Source: an uncultured Muribaculaceae bacterium (GTDB taxonomy: Bacteria; Bacteroidota; Bacteroidia; Bacteroidales; Muribaculaceae). Taken from it: a stretch of DNA of 64,000 nt. The notes beneath the pieces were generated by a model. That model worked only from the letters and a program-made list of their open reading frames with translations, was not told the origin of the DNA and ran no database searches. A program made the position numbers and the translations under genes. The stretch is from positions 22,643-86,642 of the forward strand of contig CABUTS010000002.1 in NCBI GenBank assembly GCA_902494515.1, in the 5' to 3' direction. This document shows positions 53,405 to 60,626 of this stretch, in pieces; position 1 is the first letter of the stretch; the number at the start of each line of letters is the position of its first letter.

Positions 53405-54013
53405 ATGATCAAGAAACTCCTCCTCATGGCCCTCGTAGCCGTTACTTTCGCCTCCTGCTCCAATAAAACATCTCAGGAATCCGCCGACAACCAGGACCTC
53501 GCCGTGGCCGTTGACTCCCTGCTCGCCAACCCCGACAACTACGTCGACAAAGAGGTAACCATCGAAGGGGCCGTATCGCACCTCTGCGCCCACGGCGGCC
53601 GCAAAGCCTTCATCCTCGGCTCCGACGAGAACACCATGATCCGCTGCGACGCCACCGCCGAGATGGGCGGCGCCTTCCCCAAGGATGTCATCCACACCGT
53701 AATACGCGTCAAAGGCAAATTCGTTGAGGAACGCCTCGACGAAGCCGGCATCCGCGAACTCGAAGCCCAGCACGCCCAGATGGTAAGCCGCGTAGCCGAA
53801 CAGGACGGCGAAGAAGCCGCTCAGACAGCCGCCACCGCCACCACCGGCTGCGAAACCGAGCGCAAAGCCGCCGGCCAGGCCGAAGTCGAATCCTTCAACG
53901 CCCAGATGGCCGACTACCGCGCCCGCATCGCCGACCGCAACACCCGCGAAGGCAAACCCTACCTCTCCTTCTACTCCATCCAAGCCACCTCCTACACCCC
54001 CCTCCAAGACTAA
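53405..54013 (+). CDS. OB-fold-like lipoprotein
   Basis: 202 residues. A lipoprotein signal (LLMALVAVTFASC) is followed by a domain resembling tRNA-anti/OB folds (SLLANPDNYVDKEVTIEGAV, AFILGSDENTMIRCDATA, VIRVKGKFVEERLD), then a coiled Ala/Glu helix. A CAHGGRK motif could bind metal; this is inference. It follows the DUF4857 gene by 92 bases and is followed by a terminator at 54080, so it may be the last gene of the locus. Confidence 0.65.
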   Translation: MIKKLLLMALVAVTFASCSNKTSQESADNQDLAVAVDSLLANPDNYVDKEVTIEGAVSHLCAHGGRKAFILGSDENTMIRCDATAEMGGAFPKDVIHTVIRVKGKFVEERLDEAGIRELEAQHAQMVSRVAEQDGEEAAQTAATATTGCETERKAAGQAEVESFNAQMADYRARIADRNTREGKPYLSFYSIQATSYTPLQD

Positions 54014-54079
54014 CCAGCTCCCCTCTCTCGCACTCCCCCCTGACCAACCTCCTCCCCCATTGTACGAACATTACATTCC

Positions 54080-54108
54080 GAGCCCGGAAATCTTTCCGGG
54101 CTCATTTT
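54080..54108 (+). terminator. Rho-independent terminator of the envelope locus
   Basis: The arms GAGCCCGGAAA and TTTCCGGGCTC are followed by ATTTTGT. Confidence 0.8.
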
Positions 54109-54453
54109 GTCACTGAACCCCACCTAACAATCGGTAACATGGAATACAGGATTTACGTCATTAATAAAAGTAATCCAATCAATGCTTTTATGTCGGCATA
54201 GTTCTTATTCAGGAACTTAACGCGGAGGCTCGCGAATGGTATGAGCGCGAAGCGTCCGAGACTATTTTGCTGACGCTGAGTAATGCTATTCCGAAATAAC
54301 ATTCGCCCGCGGGGGATTTTATAAAACGCGGGGATTTTATAAAAATGGTAAAAATTTTGCACATTTGATAGGAAAAGTGTAATTTTGCAAACAATTCTCC
54401 GGCAAATCGGCGTTTTTCGCTGCAGGCTGCTTGAATTGAAAGAAAACTGTTCC
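54109..54453. other. Intergenic stretch before the symporter leader
   Basis: 345 bases with no credible gene. It holds AT-rich sequence and the -7 box at 54380; nothing else is recognised. Confidence 0.5.
54380..54387 (+). promoter_or_regulatory. -7 box of the symporter transcript
   Basis: TAATTTTG predicts a leader of about 185 nt that contains the 39-bp repeats and the upstream ORF. Confidence 0.6.
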
Positions 54454-54570
54454 CATGCGAGCTGGCAGGCAGTTTCCATGCGTGTATAACAACATGCGAG
54501 CTGGCAGGCAGCTTCCATGCGTGTCTAACAACATGCGAGCTGGCAGGCAGTTTCATTGGGCGCTAACAAA
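54454..54570 (+). repeat. 39-bp tandem repeat in the symporter leader
   Basis: Nearly three copies begin at 54454, 54493 and 54532, each starting CATGCGAGCTGGCAGGCAG. The third diverges after 23 bases. Confidence 0.92.
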
Positions 54571-54592
54571 CAGATTCTATGAGTGCGAATAA
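54455..54592 (+). CDS. Possible upstream ORF of repeated 13-residue units
   Basis: A 45-codon frame with the repeated unit MRAGRQ(F/L)PCV(Y/S)NN, because the DNA repeat is 39 bp. It ends with TAA at 54590-54592, overlapping the symporter ATG (54579) by 14 bases in another frame. It could be a leader peptide controlling the transporter by coupled translation; it could equally be chance from the repeat. No homologue is known to me. Confidence 0.35.
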   Translation: MRAGRQFPCVYNNMRAGRQLPCVSNNMRAGRQFHWALTNRFYECE

Positions 54593-55931
54593 ACAGGGGT
54601 CGGCGAGGCCCAAATTTTCATCGAAATTCGGCGTGATCGCCGCCACCGTGGGGTCGGCGGTAGGTCTCGGCAATATATGGCGTTTCCCTTACGAGGCAGG
54701 CTCCAACGGGGGCGCTGCGTTCCTGATTATCTATCTGTTATGTGTGTTCTTGATAGGTATTCCGCTGGTGTGCTCCGAGTTTCTGATCGGGCGCGCCGGG
54801 CGCCGCGACATCACCGGGTCGTTCATGGCCATCGCCCCGAACAACGGCCGGGGCTGGCAGATTGTCGGGTTCCTCGGGGTAATTTGCGCGCTGCTCATCA
54901 TAGCCTTCTACTCCGTGGTTTCGGGGTGGACGCTGGAGTTTTTCTTCCAGTCGGCAACGGGTCATATCGGCGACATCGCCGGCGAGAACCGCCACGCGGC
55001 CTTCGAGTCCCTCACCTCGGGCTGGCGGTCGGTGTTCTGGACCGTGATTGTTGTCCTCACCACCGGCGCCATCGTCTACCGCGGAGTGCAGAAGGGAATC
55101 GAGCGGGCGTCGAACTGGATGATGCCCCTGCTGTTCGTGCTACTGCTGTTGATGTGCCTGAACTCGCTGCGCCTTCCCGGCGCCGCCGATGGCATGGCCT
55201 TCCTCTTCAAGCCCGACTTCTCGAAGCTCACGGCTGCGACGTTCCTCGACGCGCTCGGCCAGGCATTTTTCTCGCTATCCATCGGTCTGGGGTGCCTGAC
55301 GGTCTACGGCAGTTACTTCCCCAACGACACCCGCATCATCCGAAGCACCTCCATCATGGCGGGCCTCGACACCCTCGTGGCCATCATGGCGGGCATCATA
55401 ATCTTCCCCGCCGTCTTCTCCTACGGCATGGAACCCGCCGCCGGACCGAAACTGATCTTCGAGGTTCTCCCCGACATCTTCAGCCGCATCGGTCTGGGGG
55501 GACTCTGGTCGGCGCTCTTCTTCCTGCTGCTGATTCTCGCCTCGCTCACCTCCATCATCTCGCTGGCGGAAGTCGGCATCGCCTACTGCGTTGACCGACT
55601 GAAAATGAGCCGCCGCAAAGCTGTAATCATCATCACCATCTACAGCCTCGCCGGCGGAGTGCTCTGCGCCCTCTCTTTCGGTCCGCTCAGCGGGGTGCAC
55701 ATCTTCGGCATGACCATCTTCGACCTGCTGGACTACGTCACCTCCAACATGCTCATGCCCATCGGCGGCATGCTCATCTCCATCTTCGCCGGCTGGATCA
55801 TAGACCGACGCATCCTTCAGGCACAGCTCTCCCCCGCTCCGCTCCGCCTGATTTCCCTCTTCACCTTCCTGCTGCGCTGGGTCTGCCCCGCCGCCATCTT
55901 TCTGGTCATGTTCAACCAGCTCTTCCTGTAA
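54579..55931 (+). CDS. Sodium-dependent NSS-family symporter
   Basis: 450 residues with 11-12 membrane helices. The signature FGVIAATVGSAVGLGNIWRFPY at the N-terminus holds the unwound helix 1 of LeuT-fold transporters, and FSLSIGLGCLTVYGSYF is the helix 6 region. Bacterial members take up amino acids or related small molecules with Na+. It stands alone. Confidence 0.93.
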   Translation: MSANKQGSARPKFSSKFGVIAATVGSAVGLGNIWRFPYEAGSNGGAAFLIIYLLCVFLIGIPLVCSEFLIGRAGRRDITGSFMAIAPNNGRGWQIVGFLGVICALLIIAFYSVVSGWTLEFFFQSATGHIGDIAGENRHAAFESLTSGWRSVFWTVIVVLTTGAIVYRGVQKGIERASNWMMPLLFVLLLLMCLNSLRLPGAADGMAFLFKPDFSKLTAATFLDALGQAFFSLSIGLGCLTVYGSYFPNDTRIIRSTSIMAGLDTLVAIMAGIIIFPAVFSYGMEPAAGPKLIFEVLPDIFSRIGLGGLWSALFFLLLILASLTSIISLAEVGIAYCVDRLKMSRRKAVIIITIYSLAGGVLCALSFGPLSGVHIFGMTIFDLLDYVTSNMLMPIGGMLISIFAGWIIDRRILQAQLSPAPLRLISLFTFLLRWVCPAAIFLVMFNQLFL

Positions 55932-56029
55932 CCACACATTCAGGCTGTGACGACCTGAAGGATGGGAGTGCCGAGCGCCGACTCGATGGCGGAATTAGCA
56001 AAATAAGGCATTGTTCGGACGAATTTTAT

Positions 56030-56037
56030 TATATTTG
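56030..56037 (+). promoter_or_regulatory. -7 box of the META/rhodanese transcript
   Basis: TATATTTG ends 8 bases before the small ORF at 56046. Confidence 0.55.
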
Positions 56038-56045
56038 CAGTTGAT

Positions 56046-56123
56046 ATGAAAGAGGTAGTTTTTGATAAGAGAAGTGTCAGTATGAAGGATGGGATATCTA
56101 ATAGCCATCAGGCCTGTTTATGA
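56046..56123 (+). CDS. Possible small leader ORF
   Basis: 25 codons (MKEVVFDKRSVSMKDG...), starting 8 bases after the promoter box. Its TGA overlaps an ATG at 56120 in frame with the META-domain gene. It may be translated, but no homologue is known to me. Confidence 0.3.
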   Translation: MKEVVFDKRSVSMKDGISNSHQACL

Positions 56124-56146
56124 ATGGTGTATTTCACTTATTTTTT

Positions 56147-56638
56147 ATGAAGACAAACAATATATCTTTCATTGTTGGCGCCGCTTTATTGATGGCAATG
56201 GCAGCCGGATGCTCAGGTAATAAAGAGGCAAAGTCCGATAAGCTTGATAACCAGGCTATAATCGAAGTCGCTAACGCCGACATTCGCGGACAATGGTATA
56301 TCGAGAACATCGTTTTCAGCGACTCCGACTATGTGCGTCCCGATGAGACGTCATCAAGCATGAAGCCATATATCGTCTTTGAAGACAGCACATATTTCAT
56401 CATGACAAACTGCAACTCCATCAGCGGATCATATACTGTAAAGGGAGATTCCATCAGACTCAGTGACGGAGCTATGACCGAAATGGCGTGCGATGACATG
56501 CAGACGGAGGATGCCTTGCGACGGATTCTTCCCCACATATTCTCAATAGATGTTCAGTATAACTCTGGAATGAGACTGATCGGTTCTGCTCCGGTCGAAT
56601 GCATCATACTTCGCAAAGCAAAAACTGAAATCAAATGA
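56147..56638 (+). CDS. META-domain (HslJ-like) lipoprotein
   Basis: 163 residues from ATG 56147, which gives a clean lipoprotein signal (FIVGAALLMAMAAGC). The META domain shows IRGQWYIENI, IVFEDSTYFIMTNCNSISGSY and MTEMACDDM. Related proteins (HslJ, DUF306) are linked to heat and antibiotic stress but have no known enzyme activity. Its stop overlaps the next gene's ATG by 4 bases. Confidence 0.85.
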   Translation: MKTNNISFIVGAALLMAMAAGCSGNKEAKSDKLDNQAIIEVANADIRGQWYIENIVFSDSDYVRPDETSSSMKPYIVFEDSTYFIMTNCNSISGSYTVKGDSIRLSDGAMTEMACDDMQTEDALRRILPHIFSIDVQYNSGMRLIGSAPVECIILRKAKTEIK

Positions 56639-57060
56639 AAAAGATTTTTGGGATTGTCAGACGCACTTTATTTTTGATACTGATGACGATGAGTGCCGTA
56701 CAAATATCCGGTTGCAACAGCAACGATAAAATCATTTCTGTTTCAGCACCTGAATTTGACAAGGAAATCAAAGCAGATTCTGTGCAATTACTTGATGTCC
56801 GCACACCTCAGGAGTATGCCGAAGGGCATATTGACGGGGCGTTGAACATCAACATCCAATCGGATGATTTCCGACGACTGGTCGAGAAAGAATTGTCGAA
56901 AGATTCCACCATACTCGTCTATTGTCGAAGTGGCAGACGCTCGATGGAAGCGGCCGAGATACTGACTGAACTCGGGTATAAGGTAGTTAATCTCAAAGGC
57001 GGAATCATCGGATGGAAAGAAGATGGACTTCCGGTAACGACAGAAGGAAAATCAAAATAG
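56635..57060 (+). CDS. Rhodanese-domain lipoprotein
   Basis: 141 residues. A lipoprotein signal (LILMTMSAVQISGC) is followed by a single rhodanese domain with VQLLDVRTPQEYAEGHIDGALNI and the active-site loop CRSGRRS (Cys at the first position). Periplasmic rhodaneses handle sulfane sulfur or act as sulfur carriers. It is translationally coupled to the META-domain gene. Confidence 0.9.
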   Translation: MKKIFGIVRRTLFLILMTMSAVQISGCNSNDKIISVSAPEFDKEIKADSVQLLDVRTPQEYAEGHIDGALNINIQSDDFRRLVEKELSKDSTILVYCRSGRRSMEAAEILTELGYKVVNLKGGIIGWKEDGLPVTTEGKSK

Positions 57061-57186
57061 GTGGTCCATAGATGCTCCAGATAGGACGATATAAAGGCGT
57101 TCGATTTCATTAGCATTCATTTCCTCTTATGAATGCTTACCTCGGATCCGCGTAAAGCGGCGCCGCCGCAACTCCATACTTGGAAT

Positions 57187-57861
57187 TTAGAAAATATAAC
57201 CGAGACCGATGCTGACACGATACTCGTGCATCTTCAAATCGTTCTTGGCCATATCCAGCATTCCGATGCCACCGGTCAAATCCACGCGGAATCGGTTGAT
57301 GATGACTGCGGCACGAATATTCCAAGTGATGTCAAAGCGTCGCATCCAGGACTTATACATATTTTCTTCGAATATGTCGGTCTGGTCTTCATCTACCTTT
57401 GCTCGTGCACTGAACCCGATTATCGGTTCAGGACCGGTAGACAGCAGCAGACTGCCTTTTTTGAAAATATCGAACTTATAACCTACTGTCAGAGGGATGC
57501 GCATACCTATTTTTCGCACAGGCGGGTCGTATGTTTTTGCCGTTTCAAGCGGTGTATCAGTTCCGATTACAATGTTGTCATAGCGATAGGTGTCAAAGAA
57601 AAGACGCGCTCCCGGTTCAAAGAAGAAGTTATTGCCAAAGAGCATCAAATAATCTGCTCCAACGCTGACTCCGCTGCCGGGCTTGAACATCTTTACAGAG
57701 CCATCGGCAATCTTCCAGTTGCCGGGAATTGAAGCGTCGTAAGCAACTGTTACCGTCCAGTGGTTGCGGTCAGACGGCAACACTTCCTCGTCGATAGTTT
57801 GTGCATTGCACAAGCCATTGACAAAGAGAGCTATAATCAGAATTATTAGTTTATGATTCAT
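57187..57861 (-). CDS. Outer-membrane beta-barrel protein
   Basis: 224 residues. A signal peptide (KLIILIIALFVNGLCNA) is followed by about eight beta strands and a C-terminal VSIGLGYIF with a terminal aromatic. It resembles small OmpW/PorT-like barrels of Bacteroidetes. It starts 3 bases after the stop of the short gene at 57865-58074 and probably shares its transcript. Confidence 0.78.
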   Translation of the reverse strand: MNHKLIILIIALFVNGLCNAQTIDEEVLPSDRNHWTVTVAYDASIPGNWKIADGSVKMFKPGSGVSVGADYLMLFGNNFFFEPGARLFFDTYRYDNIVIGTDTPLETAKTYDPPVRKIGMRIPLTVGYKFDIFKKGSLLLSTGPEPIIGFSARAKVDEDQTDIFEENMYKSWMRRFDITWNIRAAVIINRFRVDLTGGIGMLDMAKNDLKMHEYRVSIGLGYIF

Positions 57862-57864
57862 CGA

Positions 57865-58074
57865 TTACTTAATAATTTTTTTGCCGGACTGAATGTAGAT
57901 GGCTCCCGGTTTAGGAACATTGACTTTTCTTCCGGACAAATCAAACATATCTAAATCATTTTGCGAGTGGTCGATATTGACTGTATTTATCCCTGATTTG
58001 AAGATATATATACACTCATTCTCAGAGCAACAGCCGACAGCATAAACGACATTGTCGTTTTCATAGTCAAACAT
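57865..58074 (-). pseudogene. Short ORF with sorting-domain-like tail, likely gene remnant
   Basis: 69 residues, MFDYENDNVVYAVGCCSEN... ending LDMFDLSGRKVNVPKPGAIYIQSGKKIIK. The C-terminal 30 residues look like a short type IX sorting domain, but there is no signal peptide and no catalytic domain, so it is probably the tail of a lost secreted protein. A -7 box at 58138-58145 suggests it may still be transcribed with the barrel gene. Confidence 0.5.
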
Positions 58075-58137
58075 TATATTATAAGCATAACGCTTCTTAT
58101 TCTTCCAAAATATAGTGCGAGCCAATGGCCTGCACCG

Positions 58138-58145
58138 CAAAGTTA
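58138..58145 (-). promoter_or_regulatory. -7 box for the short ORF and barrel gene
   Basis: Minus strand TAACTTTG is about 64 bases before ATG 58074. Confidence 0.45.
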
Positions 58146-58188
58146 GCGAATATTTCTGAAACACAAGGCATAATCGCCGAAAAATTCG

Positions 58189-58196
58189 TATTTTTG
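58189..58196 (+). promoter_or_regulatory. -7 box of the zinc-ribbon gene
   Basis: TATTTTTG, divergent from the minus box at 58138, gives a leader of about 85 nt. Confidence 0.4.
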
Positions 58197-58287
58197 CATA
58201 TGGATGGTCATTTCCATAATTAGCCAGTTCCCCGATGTGCCGCCAAGGATACCATAATGTCAAACCGCCAAAGACAAAAATAACGAC

Positions 58288-58449
58288 ATGGAACAAAAAT
58301 TCTGTCAGAGCTGCGGAATGCCGCTCAATGATAACAACAAAGGCACGAATGCCGACGGGACGCCCAATGAAAATTACTGCATCTACTGCTACAAGGACGG
58401 CAAGTTTACGCAGGATATGACTATGGAGCAGATAAATGATAATGATTGA
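58288..58449 (+). pseudogene. Truncated zinc-ribbon protein
   Basis: 53 residues: MEQKFCQSCGMPL, then NENYCIYCYKDGKFTQDMTMEQ. Two CxxC knuckles match the small putative zinc-ribbon family, which normally continues for another 30-40 residues ending in a conserved FPTLKRW motif. Here it stops at QINDND, so it is truncated. The knuckles are intact, so a short product could still fold. Confidence 0.6.
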
Positions 58450-58744
58450 AACAGAAAGATTGATTTTGCGCCCGTAGCAGGTATCGGATGCCGGAATACT
58501 ATATAAATATGCCAGTGATCTGGATATTGGTCCTATTGCCGGTTGGCCTCCACATACATCCGTAGAAAATAGTCTGGAAATCACAAAGTCAGATTACAAC
58601 TATATGTTGAATGAAAACACATAGAGAATATCTGTATGAGAGCTATGAGTATCTTGGCGAAAGGTGGAACTGCATCGAAATGGAACAGCAGAAAAGACTA
58701 TGAAAGTAATCCTTATGATTATACCCATGCTGGGCGAACATAGC
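58450..58744. other. Decayed non-coding stretch
   Basis: 295 bases with no complete gene. Short open fragments (for example one ending SDYNYMLNENT) suggest remnants of lost genes. Confidence 0.4.
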
Positions 58745-58776
58745 AAGCGGGCCGCGATGGATGTCGCGGCCCGCTT
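58745..58776. terminator. Strong hairpin between decayed patch and guaB
   Basis: Perfect 13-bp arms AAGCGGGCCGCGA and TCGCGGCCCGCTT with a 6-base loop, about 90 bases beyond the guaB stop. The U-run is weak. Confidence 0.6.
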
Positions 58777-58864
58777 GATTATAGGGAATTTTTATTTTGC
58801 GAGGCTTTAATTTGCGAGGTTAACGTGCCATAGGCGCGTCCGTACGTAACTGTAAGCCTGGTTG

Positions 58865-60346
58865 TTAGCGGTTGGAGGCGGAGTAGTTGGGGGCTTCGGA
58901 GGTGATGGCCACGTCGTGGGGGTGGCTTTCGGCTACACCGGCGTTGGTGATGCGGGTGAAGCGGGCGCGGTGGAGGGCGTCGATGTCGGGGGCGCCGCAG
59001 TAGCCCATGCCGGCGCGGAGGCCGCCGAGCATCTGGTATACGACTTCATAGAGGGAGCCTTTGTAGGGTACGCGGGCTGCGATGCCTTCGGGCACGAGTT
59101 TCTTGGTGTCGGTTTCGTTGGCCTGGAAGTAGCGGTCTTTGGAGCCTTTTTCCATGGCTTCAAGGGAGCCCATGCCGCGGTAGGATTTGTATTTTCGGCC
59201 GTTGTAGATGATGGTGTCGCCGGGGGATTCCTCGACGCCGGCGAGCATGCCGCCGAGCATCACGGAGTAACCGCCGGCGGCGAGGGCCTTGACGATGTCG
59301 CCGGAGTAGCGGATACCGCCGTCGGCAATCAGGGGAACACCGGTGCCTTCGAGGGCTTTGGCTACATCGTAGACGGCGGAGAGCTGGGGAACGCCGACGC
59401 CGGCGATGATGCGGGTGGTGCAGATGGAGCCGGGGCCGATGCCGACTTTTACGCCGTCGGCGCCGTTGTCAACGAGGTAACGGGCAGCCTCGCCGGTTGC
59501 GATGTTGCCGACAACGACGTCGATGTGGGGATATTTTTCCTTGACGGCGCGGAGGACGCTGACAACCCCTTTGGAGTGGCCGTGGGCGGTGTCGATGACG
59601 ATGGCGTCAGCACCGGCGGCTACGAGGGCGTCGACGCGCTGCATCGAGTCGGCGGTGACACCGACGCCGGCAGCCACGCGCAGACGCCCCAGCGAGTCCT
59701 TGCAGGCGTTGGGTTTGTCCTTGGCTTTGGTGATATCCTTATAGGTTACGAGGCCTACGAGGCGGCCGTCCTTGTCTACGACGGGGAGTTTCTCGATTTT
59801 GTGTTTCTGAAGGATGTCGGCAGCCTCCTCGAGGTTGGTCGACTGGGAGGTTGTGACGAGGTTTTCGGAGGTCATCACCTCCTCGACCTTGCGGGTGAGG
59901 TCGCGCTCGAAGCGGAGGTCGCGGTTGGTGACGATGCCGCGGAGCATCTTGTCCTCATCAACCACGGGGATACCGCCGATGTGGTATTCCTCCATCATCT
60001 TGAGGGCGTCGCCGACGGTGGAGCCCAGCAGGATGGTAACGGGGTCGTAGATCATGCCGTTCTCGGCGCGCTTCACGGCGTGGACCTGACGCGCCTGCTC
60101 CTCGATTGACATGTTCTTGTGGATAACGCCGATACCTCCCTCGCGGGCAATGGCGATAGCCATCTTGGCCTCCGTCACGGTGTCCATGGCGGCGGAAACA
60201 AGCGGCACATTCAGCGTTATATTACGGGAGAAACGGGTCCGAAGGTTTACTTCGCGGGGAAGCACTTCGGAATAAGCGGGAATCAGCAGGACATCGTCGA
60301 AAGTAAGACCGTCCATAGCTACCCTGTCTGCAATAAATGACGACAT
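58865..60346 (-). CDS. guaB: Inosine-5'-monophosphate dehydrogenase
   Basis: 493 residues from ATG 60346. The N-terminal TIM barrel begins LTFDDVLLIPAYSEVLP; two CBS domains are inserted at about 100-225; the active-site loop GPGSICTTRI carries the catalytic Cys; YRGMGSLEAM is the mobile flap. It oxidises IMP to XMP in guanine synthesis. A TATCTTTG box at 60383-60390 (minus) rules out the upstream TTG start. Large open frames on the opposite strand are GC-driven shadows. Confidence 0.96.
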   Translation of the reverse strand: MSSFIADRVAMDGLTFDDVLLIPAYSEVLPREVNLRTRFSRNITLNVPLVSAAMDTVTEAKMAIAIAREGGIGVIHKNMSIEEQARQVHAVKRAENGMIYDPVTILLGSTVGDALKMMEEYHIGGIPVVDEDKMLRGIVTNRDLRFERDLTRKVEEVMTSENLVTTSQSTNLEEAADILQKHKIEKLPVVDKDGRLVGLVTYKDITKAKDKPNACKDSLGRLRVAAGVGVTADSMQRVDALVAAGADAIVIDTAHGHSKGVVSVLRAVKEKYPHIDVVVGNIATGEAARYLVDNGADGVKVGIGPGSICTTRIIAGVGVPQLSAVYDVAKALEGTGVPLIADGGIRYSGDIVKALAAGGYSVMLGGMLAGVEESPGDTIIYNGRKYKSYRGMGSLEAMEKGSKDRYFQANETDTKKLVPEGIAARVPYKGSLYEVVYQMLGGLRAGMGYCGAPDIDALHRARFTRITNAGVAESHPHDVAITSEAPNYSASNR

Positions 60347-60382
60347 ATAGTAAACCTTAGTTCGTGCGATAAATATTGCCTG

Positions 60383-60390
60383 CAAAGATA
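60383..60390 (-). promoter_or_regulatory. -7 box of guaB
   Basis: Minus strand TATCTTTG, about 37 bases before the ATG at 60346. Confidence 0.55.
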
Positions 60391-60547
60391 CATATTTTTT
60401 CGGAATTTTTAAATATTTTAACCCGTTTTTCAGTGAAAAAATTTCGACAAGGGGTCATCTCCCGGCAAATAGCGGTCAGAAACCGTCTGAGGGCCTGCTG
60501 TTTATGAGAATAACCGCCGAAAATTTTTTGTTACGGCGGAGAATTTG

Positions 60548-60555
60548 TAACTTTG
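60548..60555 (+). promoter_or_regulatory. -7 box of the LptF/G gene
   Basis: TAACTTTG is 71 bases before ATG 60627 and lies inside the longer open frame, excluding the ATG at 60504. Confidence 0.55.
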
Positions 60556-60626
60556 CACCTGCAAACCGGCCGACCTGCCGCAACGGCTTCGCCGGAATCA
60601 ACCAACCTCCAAACCGCCCCCCACTG

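Noticed and set aside
54454..54570. CRISPR array
   Set aside because: The copies are directly adjacent with no unique spacers, and no cas genes are near.
58862..60109. Long Gly/Val-rich frame opposite guaB
   Set aside because: It is an antisense shadow of a GC-rich gene; its composition is unlike any real protein.
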